DNA of 64,000 nt from Xanthocytophaga agilis (GTDB lineage: Bacteria; Bacteroidota; Bacteroidia; Cytophagales; 172606-1), in NCBI RefSeq assembly GCF_030068605.1, contig NZ_JASJOU010000003.1, positions 1-64,000 of the forward strand, written 5' to 3'. Below are positions 7,821 to 18,283 of the stretch, in pieces; positions within the stretch are counted from its first letter, which is position 1, and every line of letters begins with the position of its first letter. The position numbers and the translations under genes were made by a program. The notes below the pieces were generated by a model. It ran no database searches. It saw nothing but the letters and a program-made list of their open reading frames with translations, and was not told where the DNA came from.

Positions 7821-9194
7821 ATGCAAACTCCACTTTCACTCCTGCAAGACATTATAGAAAGCTATCAGAATCAGATCTTTCCTCATCCTATTGCGCCTCA
7901 TATCACAACAAAGCAGCTTGAAAAACAGCTGCATCCCTATGATTTTCAGAAACCTATAGAATTAGCTACCCTTACCACCCAGGTAAGTAAACTCCTCAAG
8001 GAAGGCAATCTCCATGTGCCTCATCCTGGTTATTTTGGTTTGTATAATCCTGCCACCACTCAGGCCTCTATTATTGCGGATGCACTGGTGGCCTTATACA
8101 ATCCCCAACTGGCAGTACAATCTCATTCGCCTGCTGCTAATGCCATTGAAAAACATGTACTTGACTTTATGGCTCAACATATTGGCTACTCAGGTGATTA
8201 CTACTCCTGTTTCACCTCTGGCGGTTCGGAAGCCAATCATATGGGATTACTAGCAGCATTAGCACATCGGTATCCTGCGTATGTTGAAGAAGGAGTTTGG
8301 GCATTGGAAAAACGACCTGTTGTATACATCTCTGCAGCCGGACACAATTCGTTTGATAAGGTGGTAAAAAATACAGGCTTAGGGTCTAATACATTACGAA
8401 AGATCCCTCTTGACAAGTCGCTAAAGATAAGTCTGTTCCATCTGGAAGAGCAAATTCAGAAAGATATTTTGGCTGGTTACCATCCTGCAGTTTTGATAGG
8501 TACTGCAGGCACAACAGGTAGTGGAACTATCGACCCACTACCGCAACTGGTTAAATTAGCTGAGAAATATGATCTCTGGTTTCATGTAGATGCTGCATGG
8601 GCTGGAGCAGCCGTACTATCTGAGAAGCTTAAATCGTATCTAAATGGTATTGAACAGGCTGATTCAATAACCATTGATGCACACAAATGGCTATCCACTT
8701 CTATGGGAGCGGGTATGTTCTTTACTAAACATAGTACAGCTGTGCAAACAGCATTCAATATTCCGGCAGCCTATATGCCATCTCATCTGCAAACGGAACC
8801 CTATGCCACTAGTCTGCAATGGTCCAGAAGATTTATCGGATTGAAACTATTTATGGTACTGGCAGAAAAAGGTCAGAATGCCATCGCAACACAAATGGAA
8901 TACCAGTGTCATCTTGCGGAATATATGAAAGAAAAACTAATGGCATCTGGTTGGCTTATTATCAATGATAGTCCGGTAGCTGTACTTAATTTCACACATT
9001 CTTCTATTCTATCAGGGAGTATTTCTACGGATAAAATACAGAAACAGGTAGAACAGGAAGGAAACTTCTGGCTCTCCACTATTCCTATTGCAGAGTATGG
9101 CAAGGTATTGCGTGCAGGCGTTACCAGTCTTCATACCCGAGAAGAACACATTGATCAGCTGATGGATCGATTGAATCAATTTGTCAATTTATGA
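7821..9194 (+). CDS. PLP-dependent group II decarboxylase family protein
   Basis: A 457-aa fold-type I PLP enzyme of the aromatic-amino-acid/glutamate decarboxylase family. The N-terminal part has the HPGYFGLYNPA block. The cofactor site shows FTSGGSEANH (about 133-142), HVDAAWAGAAVLS (Asp binding the pyridine N) and IDAHKWLS, whose Lys289 should form the Schiff base. Family members decarboxylate amino acids, but some are aminotransferase or lyase-like. The substrate is not evident. The gene follows the rhodanese by 120 bp and ends at a strong hairpin shared with thrS. Confidence 0.8.
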   Translation: MQTPLSLLQDIIESYQNQIFPHPIAPHITTKQLEKQLHPYDFQKPIELATLTTQVSKLLKEGNLHVPHPGYFGLYNPATTQASIIADALVALYNPQLAVQSHSPAANAIEKHVLDFMAQHIGYSGDYYSCFTSGGSEANHMGLLAALAHRYPAYVEEGVWALEKRPVVYISAAGHNSFDKVVKNTGLGSNTLRKIPLDKSLKISLFHLEEQIQKDILAGYHPAVLIGTAGTTGSGTIDPLPQLVKLAEKYDLWFHVDAAWAGAAVLSEKLKSYLNGIEQADSITIDAHKWLSTSMGAGMFFTKHSTAVQTAFNIPAAYMPSHLQTEPYATSLQWSRRFIGLKLFMVLAEKGQNAIATQMEYQCHLAEYMKEKLMASGWLIINDSPVAVLNFTHSSILSGSISTDKIQKQVEQEGNFWLSTIPIAEYGKVLRAGVTSLHTREEHIDQLMDRLNQFVNL

Positions 9195-9210
9195 TAGCCA
9201 TAAATAAAAC

Positions 9211-9238
9211 AAAACCCTCATGTGACCATGAGGGTTTT
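9211..9238. terminator. bidirectional terminator, 12-bp perfect stem
   Basis: AAAACCCTCATG (9211-9222), loop TGAC, CATGAGGGTTTT (9227-9238). The stem is perfect and A/T-flanked on both sides. It lies between two convergent genes (PLP enzyme on plus, thrS on minus) and should stop transcription in both directions. Confidence 0.9.
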
Positions 9239-9261
9239 GACAATATAATCGAGATTGTATA

Positions 9262-11229
9262 TTAAACAGTTTGCAAATGTTTCTCTGCTTCCTGACGGAA
9301 GATTTCGACAAACTCATGCAAGGTAAAGCTACCCAGATCACCATGACCGTGCCGACGCACAGAAACTTTCAGATCTGCCTGCTCTTTCTCTCCTACAATC
9401 AACATAAAAGGTACTTTTTGTACTTCTGCATCCCGGATTTTCTTTCCGATCTTTTCATCCCGGTTATCTATAAACCCACGAATGTCAGCTTGTTGTAATG
9501 CAGTAAATACATCCTGAGCATACTCTGTATACTTTTCAGAAATAGGCAATACCGCAATCTGATCAGGAGCCAGCCACAATGGGAAATTACCTGCACAGTG
9601 CTCAGTCAATACAGCTATGAAACGCTCCAGTGAACCAAATGGTGCACGGTGAATCATAACCGGACGATGTTTCTGGCTATCTGCACCAATGTATTCCAAT
9701 TCAAAACGTTCAGGCAGGTTATAATCTACCTGGATAGTTCCCAGCTGCCATTTCCGGCCCAATGCATCTTTTACCATAAAGTCCAGTTTGGGACCATAGA
9801 AAGCTGCTTCACCTAGTTCTTCTACAGTAGTCAATCCTTTTTCAGCAGCAGCCCGACGGATAGAATTTTCTGCTTTTTCCCATTGCTCGTCTGTTCCAAT
9901 ATATTTCTGTTTGTTCTCTGGATCTCTCAGAGAAACCTGAGCAGTATAATCTTCAAAGCCAAGTGACTTAAAGGTATGCTGTACCAGATCAATTACTTTC
10001 TTAAACTCGTCTTCTACCTGATCCGGGCGACAGAAAATGTGTGCATCATCCTGAGTAAATCCTCTTACACGAGTTAAGCCATGCAACTCGCCACTCTGCT
10101 CATACCGATATACAGTACCAAATTCAGCCAGGCGCAAAGGTAACTCCTTATAACTACGTGGCTTGGACTTATAAATTTCGCAGTGGTGCGGACAGTTCAT
10201 AGGTTTCAGCAAAAACTCCTCATCCTCTTCCGGTGTATGAATAGGCTGAAAAGAATCTTTACCATATTTATCCCAGTGGCCTGAAGTCACATACAACTTT
10301 TTGCTTCCAATATGGGGAGTAACCACAGGAGAGTATCCTGCTTTTACCTGGGCACGACGCATAAAGTTTTCCAGACGTTCACGTAATAACGCCCCTTTTG
10401 GTAACCAAAGTGGCAAACCAGCTCCTACCTTCTCAGAGAAAGTAAATAATTCCAGTTCTTTACCCAGTTTACGGTGATCGCGTTTCTTCGCCTCTTCCAA
10501 CAGATGCACATATTCATCCAGTTCTTTCTGTTTTGGGAAAGTAACGGCATACACACGAGTCAACTGTTTGCGGTCGGTCTGTCCTAACCAGTAGGCACCA
10601 GCTACGTTCATTAACTTAGCCGCTTTAATGACACCTGTGTTAGGGATATGCGGTCCACGACACAAATCAGTAAAGTTACCCTGAGTATAGAAAGTGATAC
10701 TTCCATCTTCCAGACGATCCAACAACTCCAGCTTGTATTCATCGCCTTTCTGTTTAAAATAAGCTATGGCATCTGCTTTGCTTATAGACTCCCGTTTAAA
10801 CTCTTCTTTTTGCCGGGCCAGTTCAAGCATTTTATCTTCTATCCGCTTAAAATCTTCCTGGGTCAATGATTTATCACCTAAATCAATATCATAATAGAAA
10901 CCTTTCTCAATAGCAGGTCCAATCCCAAACTTTGTCCCGGGATATAAAGCTTCGATGGCTTCAGCCATTAAGTGGGCAGAAGAATGCCAGAAGGTCGCTT
11001 TACCTTCTTCATCATTCCAGGTTAATAGTTTTACTTCTGCATCCTCATCAATAGGTCGGGAAGCATCCCATACCTGGCCTTCTGTCATAGAAGTTGTTTT
11101 TACTTTGGCGGATAGCACATTACGGGCTAAACCTTCGCTGATGGACAAAGCAACGTCCATGCTGCTGGAACCTTTCGGAAACTCACGAACGCTTCCGTCA
11201 GGCAGGGTAATTTTGATTTGATCTGACAT
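9262..11229 (-). CDS. thrS: threonine--tRNA ligase
   Basis: A 655-aa class II aminoacyl-tRNA synthetase of normal length. Order: TGS domain (residues 1-65, [18 protein letters not shown]), SAD editing domain (about 70-230, with the zinc-like [13 protein letters not shown] motif), catalytic core (about 245-540, with [10 protein letters not shown], class II motif 2 and [13 protein letters not shown] as motif 3), and the anticodon-binding domain (about 550-650). It charges tRNA-Thr in the cytoplasm. It is transcribed alone; I found no T-box or other leader in the short upstream region. Confidence 0.97.
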   Translation of the reverse strand: MSDQIKITLPDGSVREFPKGSSSMDVALSISEGLARNVLSAKVKTTSMTEGQVWDASRPIDEDAEVKLLTWNDEEGKATFWHSSAHLMAEAIEALYPGTKFGIGPAIEKGFYYDIDLGDKSLTQEDFKRIEDKMLELARQKEEFKRESISKADAIAYFKQKGDEYKLELLDRLEDGSITFYTQGNFTDLCRGPHIPNTGVIKAAKLMNVAGAYWLGQTDRKQLTRVYAVTFPKQKELDEYVHLLEEAKKRDHRKLGKELELFTFSEKVGAGLPLWLPKGALLRERLENFMRRAQVKAGYSPVVTPHIGSKKLYVTSGHWDKYGKDSFQPIHTPEEDEEFLLKPMNCPHHCEIYKSKPRSYKELPLRLAEFGTVYRYEQSGELHGLTRVRGFTQDDAHIFCRPDQVEDEFKKVIDLVQHTFKSLGFEDYTAQVSLRDPENKQKYIGTDEQWEKAENSIRRAAAEKGLTTVEELGEAAFYGPKLDFMVKDALGRKWQLGTIQVDYNLPERFELEYIGADSQKHRPVMIHRAPFGSLERFIAVLTEHCAGNFPLWLAPDQIAVLPISEKYTEYAQDVFTALQQADIRGFIDNRDEKIGKKIRDAEVQKVPFMLIVGEKEQADLKVSVRRHGHGDLGSFTLHEFVEIFRQEAEKHLQTV

Positions 11230-11291
11230 AAAAATGGGTTTTAGCGACTCACGTACGAGTGTGAATCGAATATAAAATAGAAAAAAAGGAT

Positions 11292-11696
11292 TTATTGTAC
11301 TCTCTTAAATAGCAATAATATTGGTAAGCCCATATCTGGAACTGTGATAGTGAGTATATCAGTGGTAAGTTTTATAATAATATATGTTTCCTCCTTCTGT
11401 TCTGAATTAATAAGCAATTTATTGCCTACCTTCTTATATTTTGTTTTCCCCTGCTCACTTATATAACTACCATCGTTTTTAAATTCAATTACAGAATTTT
11501 TCAGAGAATTCTTCGTATTGGTTGCTTCTGTACGGAACATCTCTACTTGGTTCTTATCTGATTTATCAAGATCCACAACAGTTTTATCAATCTGAGCATC
11601 ATAGAATTTCCACTTTCCAATTATAGACTGCCCATAAACGCAGGAAAATGATAGAGTAATAAAAAATACTATAAATAAAGAATATAGATATTTCAT
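11292..11696 (-). CDS. secreted lipocalin-like hypothetical protein
   Basis: Read from the Met at 11696, this is a 134-aa protein. It has a signal peptide ([23 protein letters not shown]) followed by [12 protein letters not shown], the GKW start typical of Bacteroidota lipocalin-like domains, and then a series of beta-strands ([29 protein letters not shown]). The frame extends upstream to 11792 but that extension lacks signal-peptide character. A ligand is not known. It may be a lipoprotein if Cys19 is lipidated, although the site is not a clear lipobox. Confidence 0.6.
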   Translation of the reverse strand: MKYLYSLFIVFFITLSFSCVYGQSIIGKWKFYDAQIDKTVVDLDKSDKNQVEMFRTEATNTKNSLKNSVIEFKNDGSYISEQGKTKYKKVGNKLLINSEQKEETYIIIKLTTDILTITVPDMGLPILLLFKRVQ

Positions 11697-11811
11697 AAAT
11701 CTACTGGTACAAGAACACTGATTCATACAGATAAACACAAAAGTAGAAGTTTTTGCTCGTAAAGAACTACTAATTCCCAAAGTTTTATACAAACTCAGTG
11801 AAATTCAATTA

Positions 11812-12288
11812 TTAAGAATCAGATTTCTTTATAGAAGAAATACCTATTTCTTGTGAGGATATAACCAGATTTATAATAAGGATAAGCTGTACAGCCAAAA
11901 ACATACCACTCCATATCTTAACAGCTTCCTCATCTATTACATTTCCATTGAAATCATTTAGAGATACGTATCGTCTATGAAATCCCATGAAAGCTATAAT
12001 TGAGAATAATGGAATTTTAAAAAATAGTACAACTTGCATTATCAGATGCAGAAAAAATAGCCAATAGTTCAATCTCATTCTGATAGAAGCGAAAAAATAT
12101 ATAATCCCAACGATTATAGTGACAATGACAATCAGATCACCTATGCATTGGAAATAATCAGGATATGAATAGTATTTATTATCAGGTGTATTATATACTC
12201 GGATAGCGTATCTATTGTCTAAAAAGACTTTACCTGTCAGGAGAATAATACCCAGAACAAGAAAAAGAAAACGGATAATGTACTTCAT
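11812..12288 (-). CDS. small integral membrane protein, unknown
   Basis: From the Met at 12288 this encodes 158 aa with four hydrophobic segments: an N-terminal helix (YIIRFLFLVLGIILLTGKVFL), DLIVIVTIIVGIIYFFASI, WLFFLHLIMQVVLFFKIPLF and MFLAVQLILIINLVISS. No family is recognised. A short in-frame extension starts at 12312. It lies 115 bp upstream of, and on the same strand as, the lipocalin-like gene. Confidence 0.5.
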   Translation of the reverse strand: MKYIIRFLFLVLGIILLTGKVFLDNRYAIRVYNTPDNKYYSYPDYFQCIGDLIVIVTIIVGIIYFFASIRMRLNYWLFFLHLIMQVVLFFKIPLFSIIAFMGFHRRYVSLNDFNGNVIDEEAVKIWSGMFLAVQLILIINLVISSQEIGISSIKKSDS

Positions 12289-12411
12289 ATAAAAGCAATA
12301 AGGGAAAAACAAAGGTAAAATTGCATTCCTATATTATCTCTAAAAAGTACCAGATAATCACTAAATTCAGGGCTCATCAGCTCTTACTCTCAGGTTTTTG
12401 ACATAGACAGG

Positions 12412-12441
12412 TTGCCTTTTCCCAATTTTCCTCTATATTTG
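12412..12441 (+). promoter_or_regulatory. promoter of the alpha-oxoamine synthase gene
   Basis: TTG (12412-12414), 19 bases, TATATTTG (12434-12441): a good Bacteroidota promoter, giving a leader of about 70 nt before the GTG start. Confidence 0.6.
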
Positions 12442-12516
12442 CCCGATTTTTATAACAATTTCTTAACATCCCAATTGTAATTTTCTCTATTAGTTCATTT
12501 ATAAACGTTTTGTCAC

Positions 12517-13773
12517 GTGGATATTTTTGAAAAGCGTATTGCGAATCCAGGAAACATTGGAAAGCATTCTGATAACTCGCACGGGTATTTTACTTTCCCA
12601 AAATTAGAAGGAGAGATTGGTCCGCATATGAAGTTTCGTGGAAAAACGTTGCTCAACTGGAGTTTAAATAACTACCTGGGTCTGGCTAATCATCCGGAAG
12701 TGCGTAAAGCTGATGCAGAAGCTGCTGCACAGTATGGCTTGGCTTTACCTATGGGAGCTCGTATGATGTCAGGAAACAGTGTTTACCATGAGCAACTGGA
12801 ACGTGAACTGGCAGAGTTTGTAAAAAAAGATGATTCTATCTTATTAAATTATGGATATCAGGGTATCATGTCCGTTATTGATGCACTGACAGATCGCCAC
12901 GATATTATTGTATACGATGCAGAAGCTCATGCATGTATCATTGATGGCATTCGTATGCACATTGGACAAACTTACAAGTACCTCCATAACAACATAGCGG
13001 ATCTGGAGAAAAACCTGCAGCGTGCTGTTAAGAAGCAGCAGGAATCAGGCAATCTGGGTGGTATTCTGGTTATTACGGAAGGTGTATTCGGTATGACAGG
13101 CGCTATGGGTAAACTAAAAGAAATCGTTGAACTGAAGAAAAAATACGATTTCCGTCTGTTGGTAGATGATGCACATGGATTTGGAACAATGGGAGCAACA
13201 GGTGCAGGTGTAGGTGAAGCACAAGGAGTACAAGCAGATATTGATCTATATTTCTCAACATTTGCTAAGTCTATGGCAGGATTCGGCGCATTTGTGGCCG
13301 GAAAGAAAGACATTCTGATGTATCTGCGTTATAACCTGCGTTCACAAATCTATGCCAAGTCTTTGCCTATGGCAATGGTAATTGGCGCGCTGAAACGTAT
13401 GGAACTTCTGCGTACTCAACCTGAGTTACGCGAAAATCTTTGGAAAGTGGTAAATGCACTTCAGAACGGTTTGCGTGAGCATGGTTATAACATTGGTACT
13501 ACCGAATCACCTGTAACACCTGTTATGTTAAACGGAACTATTCCGGAATCTCAGAATATGGTTATTGACCTTCGTGAAAATCATGGTGTATTCTGCTCTG
13601 TGGTTGTTTATCCGGTTGTACCAAAAGATATGATTCTTCTACGTCTTATCCCTACAGCTTCTCATACGCTGGAAGATGTAGAAAAAACGCTGGTTGCATT
13701 TGATAAAATATCAGACAAGCTGCGTAGCGGAGTATACGCTAGTACTGAAGTACCTATGATGGTGAATGTATAA
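12517..13773 (+). CDS. alpha-oxoamine synthase (serine palmitoyltransferase / cysteate acyltransferase type)
   Basis: A 418-aa PLP enzyme of the alpha-oxoamine synthase family, starting with GTG. The cofactor site shows VDDAHGFGTMG (Asp217-His220) and STFAKSMAGFGAF with Schiff-base Lys251. These enzymes condense an amino acid with an acyl-CoA or acyl-ACP and release CO2. In Bacteroidota the close candidates are serine palmitoyltransferase (sphingolipids) and cysteate fatty acyltransferase (capnine/sulfonolipids, linked to gliding in Flavobacterium). KBL and BioF are more distant options. The gene stands alone with its own promoter; no other lipid gene is adjacent to settle the substrate. Confidence 0.8.
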   Translation: MDIFEKRIANPGNIGKHSDNSHGYFTFPKLEGEIGPHMKFRGKTLLNWSLNNYLGLANHPEVRKADAEAAAQYGLALPMGARMMSGNSVYHEQLERELAEFVKKDDSILLNYGYQGIMSVIDALTDRHDIIVYDAEAHACIIDGIRMHIGQTYKYLHNNIADLEKNLQRAVKKQQESGNLGGILVITEGVFGMTGAMGKLKEIVELKKKYDFRLLVDDAHGFGTMGATGAGVGEAQGVQADIDLYFSTFAKSMAGFGAFVAGKKDILMYLRYNLRSQIYAKSLPMAMVIGALKRMELLRTQPELRENLWKVVNALQNGLREHGYNIGTTESPVTPVMLNGTIPESQNMVIDLRENHGVFCSVVVYPVVPKDMILLRLIPTASHTLEDVEKTLVAFDKISDKLRSGVYASTEVPMMVNV

Positions 13774-13784
13774 TTCACTTCAGA

Positions 13785-13858
13785 TCAAGGTTCGAAGATG
13801 GCCAATTAAGGGATAAGCCTCTCCGTTTTGCCCCGAAAATATCACCTTCGAACCTTGA
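13785..13858. repeat. long imperfect inverted repeat downstream of the synthase gene
   Basis: TCAAGGTTCGAAGATG (13785-13800) pairs with CACCTTCGAACCTTGA (13843-13858), 15 of 16 bases, around a 42-nt loop. There is no T-run directly after the stem. It could be a weak terminator, a processed RNA element or a palindromic repeat unit. Confidence 0.5.
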
Positions 13859-13914
13859 ATCTTTATAAAACCTTCGTTTTTTTCAAAAAAAAGGCCTTTT
13901 TTTCCTATAAATAT

Positions 13915-13944
13915 TTGACTGCAATATTTAAATCTGTAATTTCG
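13915..13944 (+). promoter_or_regulatory. promoter of the H1-like gene
   Basis: TTG (13915-13917), 19 bases, TAATTTCG (13937-13944). The -7 box deviates at one position from TAnnTTTG, but spacing is ideal and it lies 45 bp upstream of the ATG. Confidence 0.5.
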
Positions 13945-13989
13945 GGCGTTCAAAAGTATTATACATCCATAACCTAAAATCACAATCGA

Positions 13990-14169
13990 ATGAAACGATT
14001 TGAGCAAATTAGAGACCTAGTACTGTCATTGGAAGGCGATTTTGAAAAGTTCTACGACAAAGGAAACCAAGCAGCAGGAACACGTGTAAGAGCAGGAATG
14101 CAACAACTAAAAACTTTGGCTCAAGAAATAAGAACTGAAGTACAAGACAAGAAAAACGCTGAAAAATAA
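13990..14169 (+). CDS. short histone H1-like protein
   Basis: A 59-aa protein translated by hand: it opens MKRFEQIRDLVLSLEGDF and ends DKKNAEK. It matches the pattern of the roughly 58-aa histone H1-like family common in Bacteroidota: FYDKGN, then AGTRVRAGMQQLKTLAQEIRTEV. Compared with eukaryotic H1 tails it is only mildly basic and mostly helical. A nucleoid or DNA-binding role is assumed from the family name, not proven. The gene has its own promoter candidate and is followed by an unusually long perfect hairpin. Confidence 0.8.
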   Translation: MKRFEQIRDLVLSLEGDFEKFYDKGNQAAGTRVRAGMQQLKTLAQEIRTEVQDKKNAEK

Positions 14170-14170
14170 T

Positions 14171-14231
14171 CAGCCTTAAAAATAAAAGAAGTCTGGATTG
14201 TAGATTCAGACTTCTTTTATTTTTAAGGCTG
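14171..14231. terminator. 25-bp perfect hairpin terminator after the H1-like gene
   Basis: Left arm 14171-14195 and right arm 14207-14231 are perfect reverse complements over 25 bp, with an 11-nt loop (GATTGTAGATT). The arms contain internal A- and T-rich runs (TTTTATTTTTAA in the right arm). It begins 2 bp after the H1-like stop codon. It is longer than an ordinary intrinsic terminator. Confidence 0.8.
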
Positions 14232-14252
14232 ATCTATATATGATCAGAGTTC

Positions 14253-14288
14253 AAAAGAAAAGCCTGTGGGAACACAGGCTTTTCTTTT
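14253..14288. terminator. 16-bp perfect hairpin, terminator of dapA
   Basis: AAAAGAAAAGCCTGTG (14253-14268), loop GGAA, CACAGGCTTTTCTTTT (14273-14288). Perfect stem with T-runs on both strands, 19 bp beyond the dapA stop. It probably ends dapA transcription on minus and backs up the H1-like terminator on plus. Confidence 0.85.
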
Positions 14289-14306
14289 TATAGATATCTA
14301 TTATTG

Positions 14307-15200
14307 TTAGGCAAATTCAGGCAATTGCATGCTAGCCAGCGTCTGTTTGATACGAGCCGTTAATGAGTCGGAGGCTGATACCAATGGTAATCGAACCCGA
14401 TCTTCACAAATCCCTAATGATTTCAACGCACTTTTTACTCCTACAGGATTGCCTTCTTCATACATCAGATCGTTGATCCGTGAAAGCTGAAACAGATAAG
14501 GTATAGCCTGTGTATAGTTACCAGTAAGCGCTTCATTTACCATACGGGTAAATAGCTGAGGCAAAGCATTGGCAATTACAGAGATTACCCCTTTTGCACC
14601 AAAAGTAGTCATAGGCACTGTAAGCATATCATCTCCTGCCAGAAACAGAAAATCAGCCGGTTTATCACGTGCAATCTCAATACCCTGAGACATATCGCCT
14701 GAGGCTTCTTTTACACCAATGATATTTTTATGCTGAGCAAGTACCAGAGTGGAGGCAGCCGTCAGGTTAGACGCTGTACGTCCTGGAACATTGTACAGAA
14801 TTACAGGCACCGGACTAGCATTGGCTACAGTTTCATAATGAGCCATGATGCCTCTTTGTGTAGGTTTGTTGTAATAAGGGCTCACAGATAAGATAGCATC
14901 TACATCTTTAAAATCTGTTTCCTCAATAGTATCCAGTAAAGAAGCTGTATTGTTTCCTCCGATTCCATATACAATAGGCAAACGTCCTGCATTATAGTCT
15001 CTGACAAAATTCAGAATTTCCTTTCGTTCGGCCTTGGTTACAGTAGCAGACTCACCAGTAGTACCCATAACAACAAGGTAATCTACTCCACCAGAGATGG
15101 TATGTTCAAGCAATCGCTCAAGGGCTGGAAAATCAACGGAAAGATCCTCCTGAAACGGCGTTACCAGCGCTACGCCTGTTCCATAAAATTTAGTGTTCAT
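14307..15200 (-). CDS. dapA: 4-hydroxy-tetrahydrodipicolinate synthase
   Basis: A 297-aa TIM-barrel class I aldolase of standard length that condenses pyruvate with aspartate semialdehyde in lysine and meso-diaminopimelate synthesis. Visible: GTGVALVTPF at the N terminus, MGTTGESATV, the catalytic Tyr in VILYNVPGRT and the Schiff-base Lys in IIGVKEASGD. Other NAL-family aldolases look similar, but the GTTGES and YNVPGRT combination fits DapA best. Its start overlaps the end of the DUF6913-type gene by 11 bp, so the two are probably translated together. Confidence 0.93.
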   Translation of the reverse strand: MNTKFYGTGVALVTPFQEDLSVDFPALERLLEHTISGGVDYLVVMGTTGESATVTKAERKEILNFVRDYNAGRLPIVYGIGGNNTASLLDTIEETDFKDVDAILSVSPYYNKPTQRGIMAHYETVANASPVPVILYNVPGRTASNLTAASTLVLAQHKNIIGVKEASGDMSQGIEIARDKPADFLFLAGDDMLTVPMTTFGAKGVISVIANALPQLFTRMVNEALTGNYTQAIPYLFQLSRINDLMYEEGNPVGVKSALKSLGICEDRVRLPLVSASDSLTARIKQTLASMQLPEFA

Positions 15201-15729
15201 GTAAGCTTAAACTAATTTTTTGAGTGTACTCATATAACTGGGCCAGCAAGGTCTGAAGAGAAGCATCCTGTGGAGGTTCAACCATCAGATCAAACAAATA
15301 CTCTTTGCCTTCCTCATGAAATCCTACTCTGAATTTAGCATGACTTCGCATCAGAATATATTCGAAAGGTAAAAAAACTTGCCTGCTTACGCAAAATAAA
15401 TAATCAAAACGAAAATCAATGAACTGACTTACTTTCTCATTCTGTATGTCACCAAACAGAGAGATCTCCTTTTTGGTAAAAAAATCGAACTTAAACTGAT
15501 ATGGATTACTATGAAAGTTCTCAAAAAATGTTAGTGCACGCACTCTTTTATGATCTCTCACCAACTCATCCACAAACTTATTTAAAGCTTGTTGTTGTCC
15601 CTCCTCCTCCAGAAAAAGGATACCAATATCTTTTGCCTCTGGTAAGGATACCATGACAGCATCCTCTGATCTACCTTTCCGAATCAGTTGATCTGTCTTG
15701 CGCTTTAGAAAATAGTCAGCAATTTTCAT
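15190..15729 (-). CDS. DUF6913-type conserved Bacteroidota protein
   Basis: A 179-aa protein without signal peptide or membrane segment. It begins with a basic helix (DYFLKRKTDQLIRKGR), then an alternating alpha/beta pattern (IGILFLEEEG, FDYLFCVSRQVFLPFEYILMRSHAKFRVGF). It resembles the small uncharacterised Bacteroidota proteins named DUF6913 that lie next to dapA. The 11-bp overlap with dapA argues for a linked function, which is unknown. It lies 63 bp downstream of ligA on the same strand. Confidence 0.65.
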   Translation of the reverse strand: MKIADYFLKRKTDQLIRKGRSEDAVMVSLPEAKDIGILFLEEEGQQQALNKFVDELVRDHKRVRALTFFENFHSNPYQFKFDFFTKKEISLFGDIQNEKVSQFIDFRFDYLFCVSRQVFLPFEYILMRSHAKFRVGFHEEGKEYLFDLMVEPPQDASLQTLLAQLYEYTQKISLSLHEH

Positions 15730-15792
15730 TTTTTGTTTTCAGTGGTTGTTCTCGTCTATCATTTTCATTTATAATGATAGATATACTATATT

Positions 15793-17931
<2,139 letters not shown>

Positions 17932-18126
17932 TTATTTATCCGTACTCAACACAACAGCTATTTCTGGTAGAAACAAGAATAAAACCTTTCAATATAACTC
18001 ACTATCCAACAGATACATACATTTATTAACACCTATTTTACAAGTCAAAAAACACATTTTAATATAAAATCACATGATACAAACCTCACTTTTAAGATAT
18101 GTTTACTATATCAAGCAAACATTAAA

Positions 18127-18156
18127 TTGAATTTTTTCAACAAAAGTCTATATTTG
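18127..18156 (+). promoter_or_regulatory. promoter of the hybrid kinase gene
   Basis: TTG (18127-18129), 19 bases, TATATTTG (18149-18156): a close match to the Bacteroidota consensus with ideal spacing. Confidence 0.6.
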
Positions 18157-18283
18157 CGTTATAATTAACCAGCAACTATACAAGGGAAGTTTAGTTATCC
18201 CTGATCAATGAGCCAATCTTCTGCTTGATGAGTCTTTTCTCCAGAAAATTGTACATAATTTATTATTTGTTTGTCAATCCTTT

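Noticed and set aside
7821-9194. Naming the PLP enzyme as a specific tyrosine or glutamate decarboxylase
   Set aside because: Family motifs are clear, but substrate-determining residues cannot be judged by eye and no transporter or pathway gene lies next to it.
13780-14007. 75-codon minus-strand open frame
   Set aside because: It overlaps the inverted repeat and the promoter of the H1-like gene on the other strand; no signal or family is visible.
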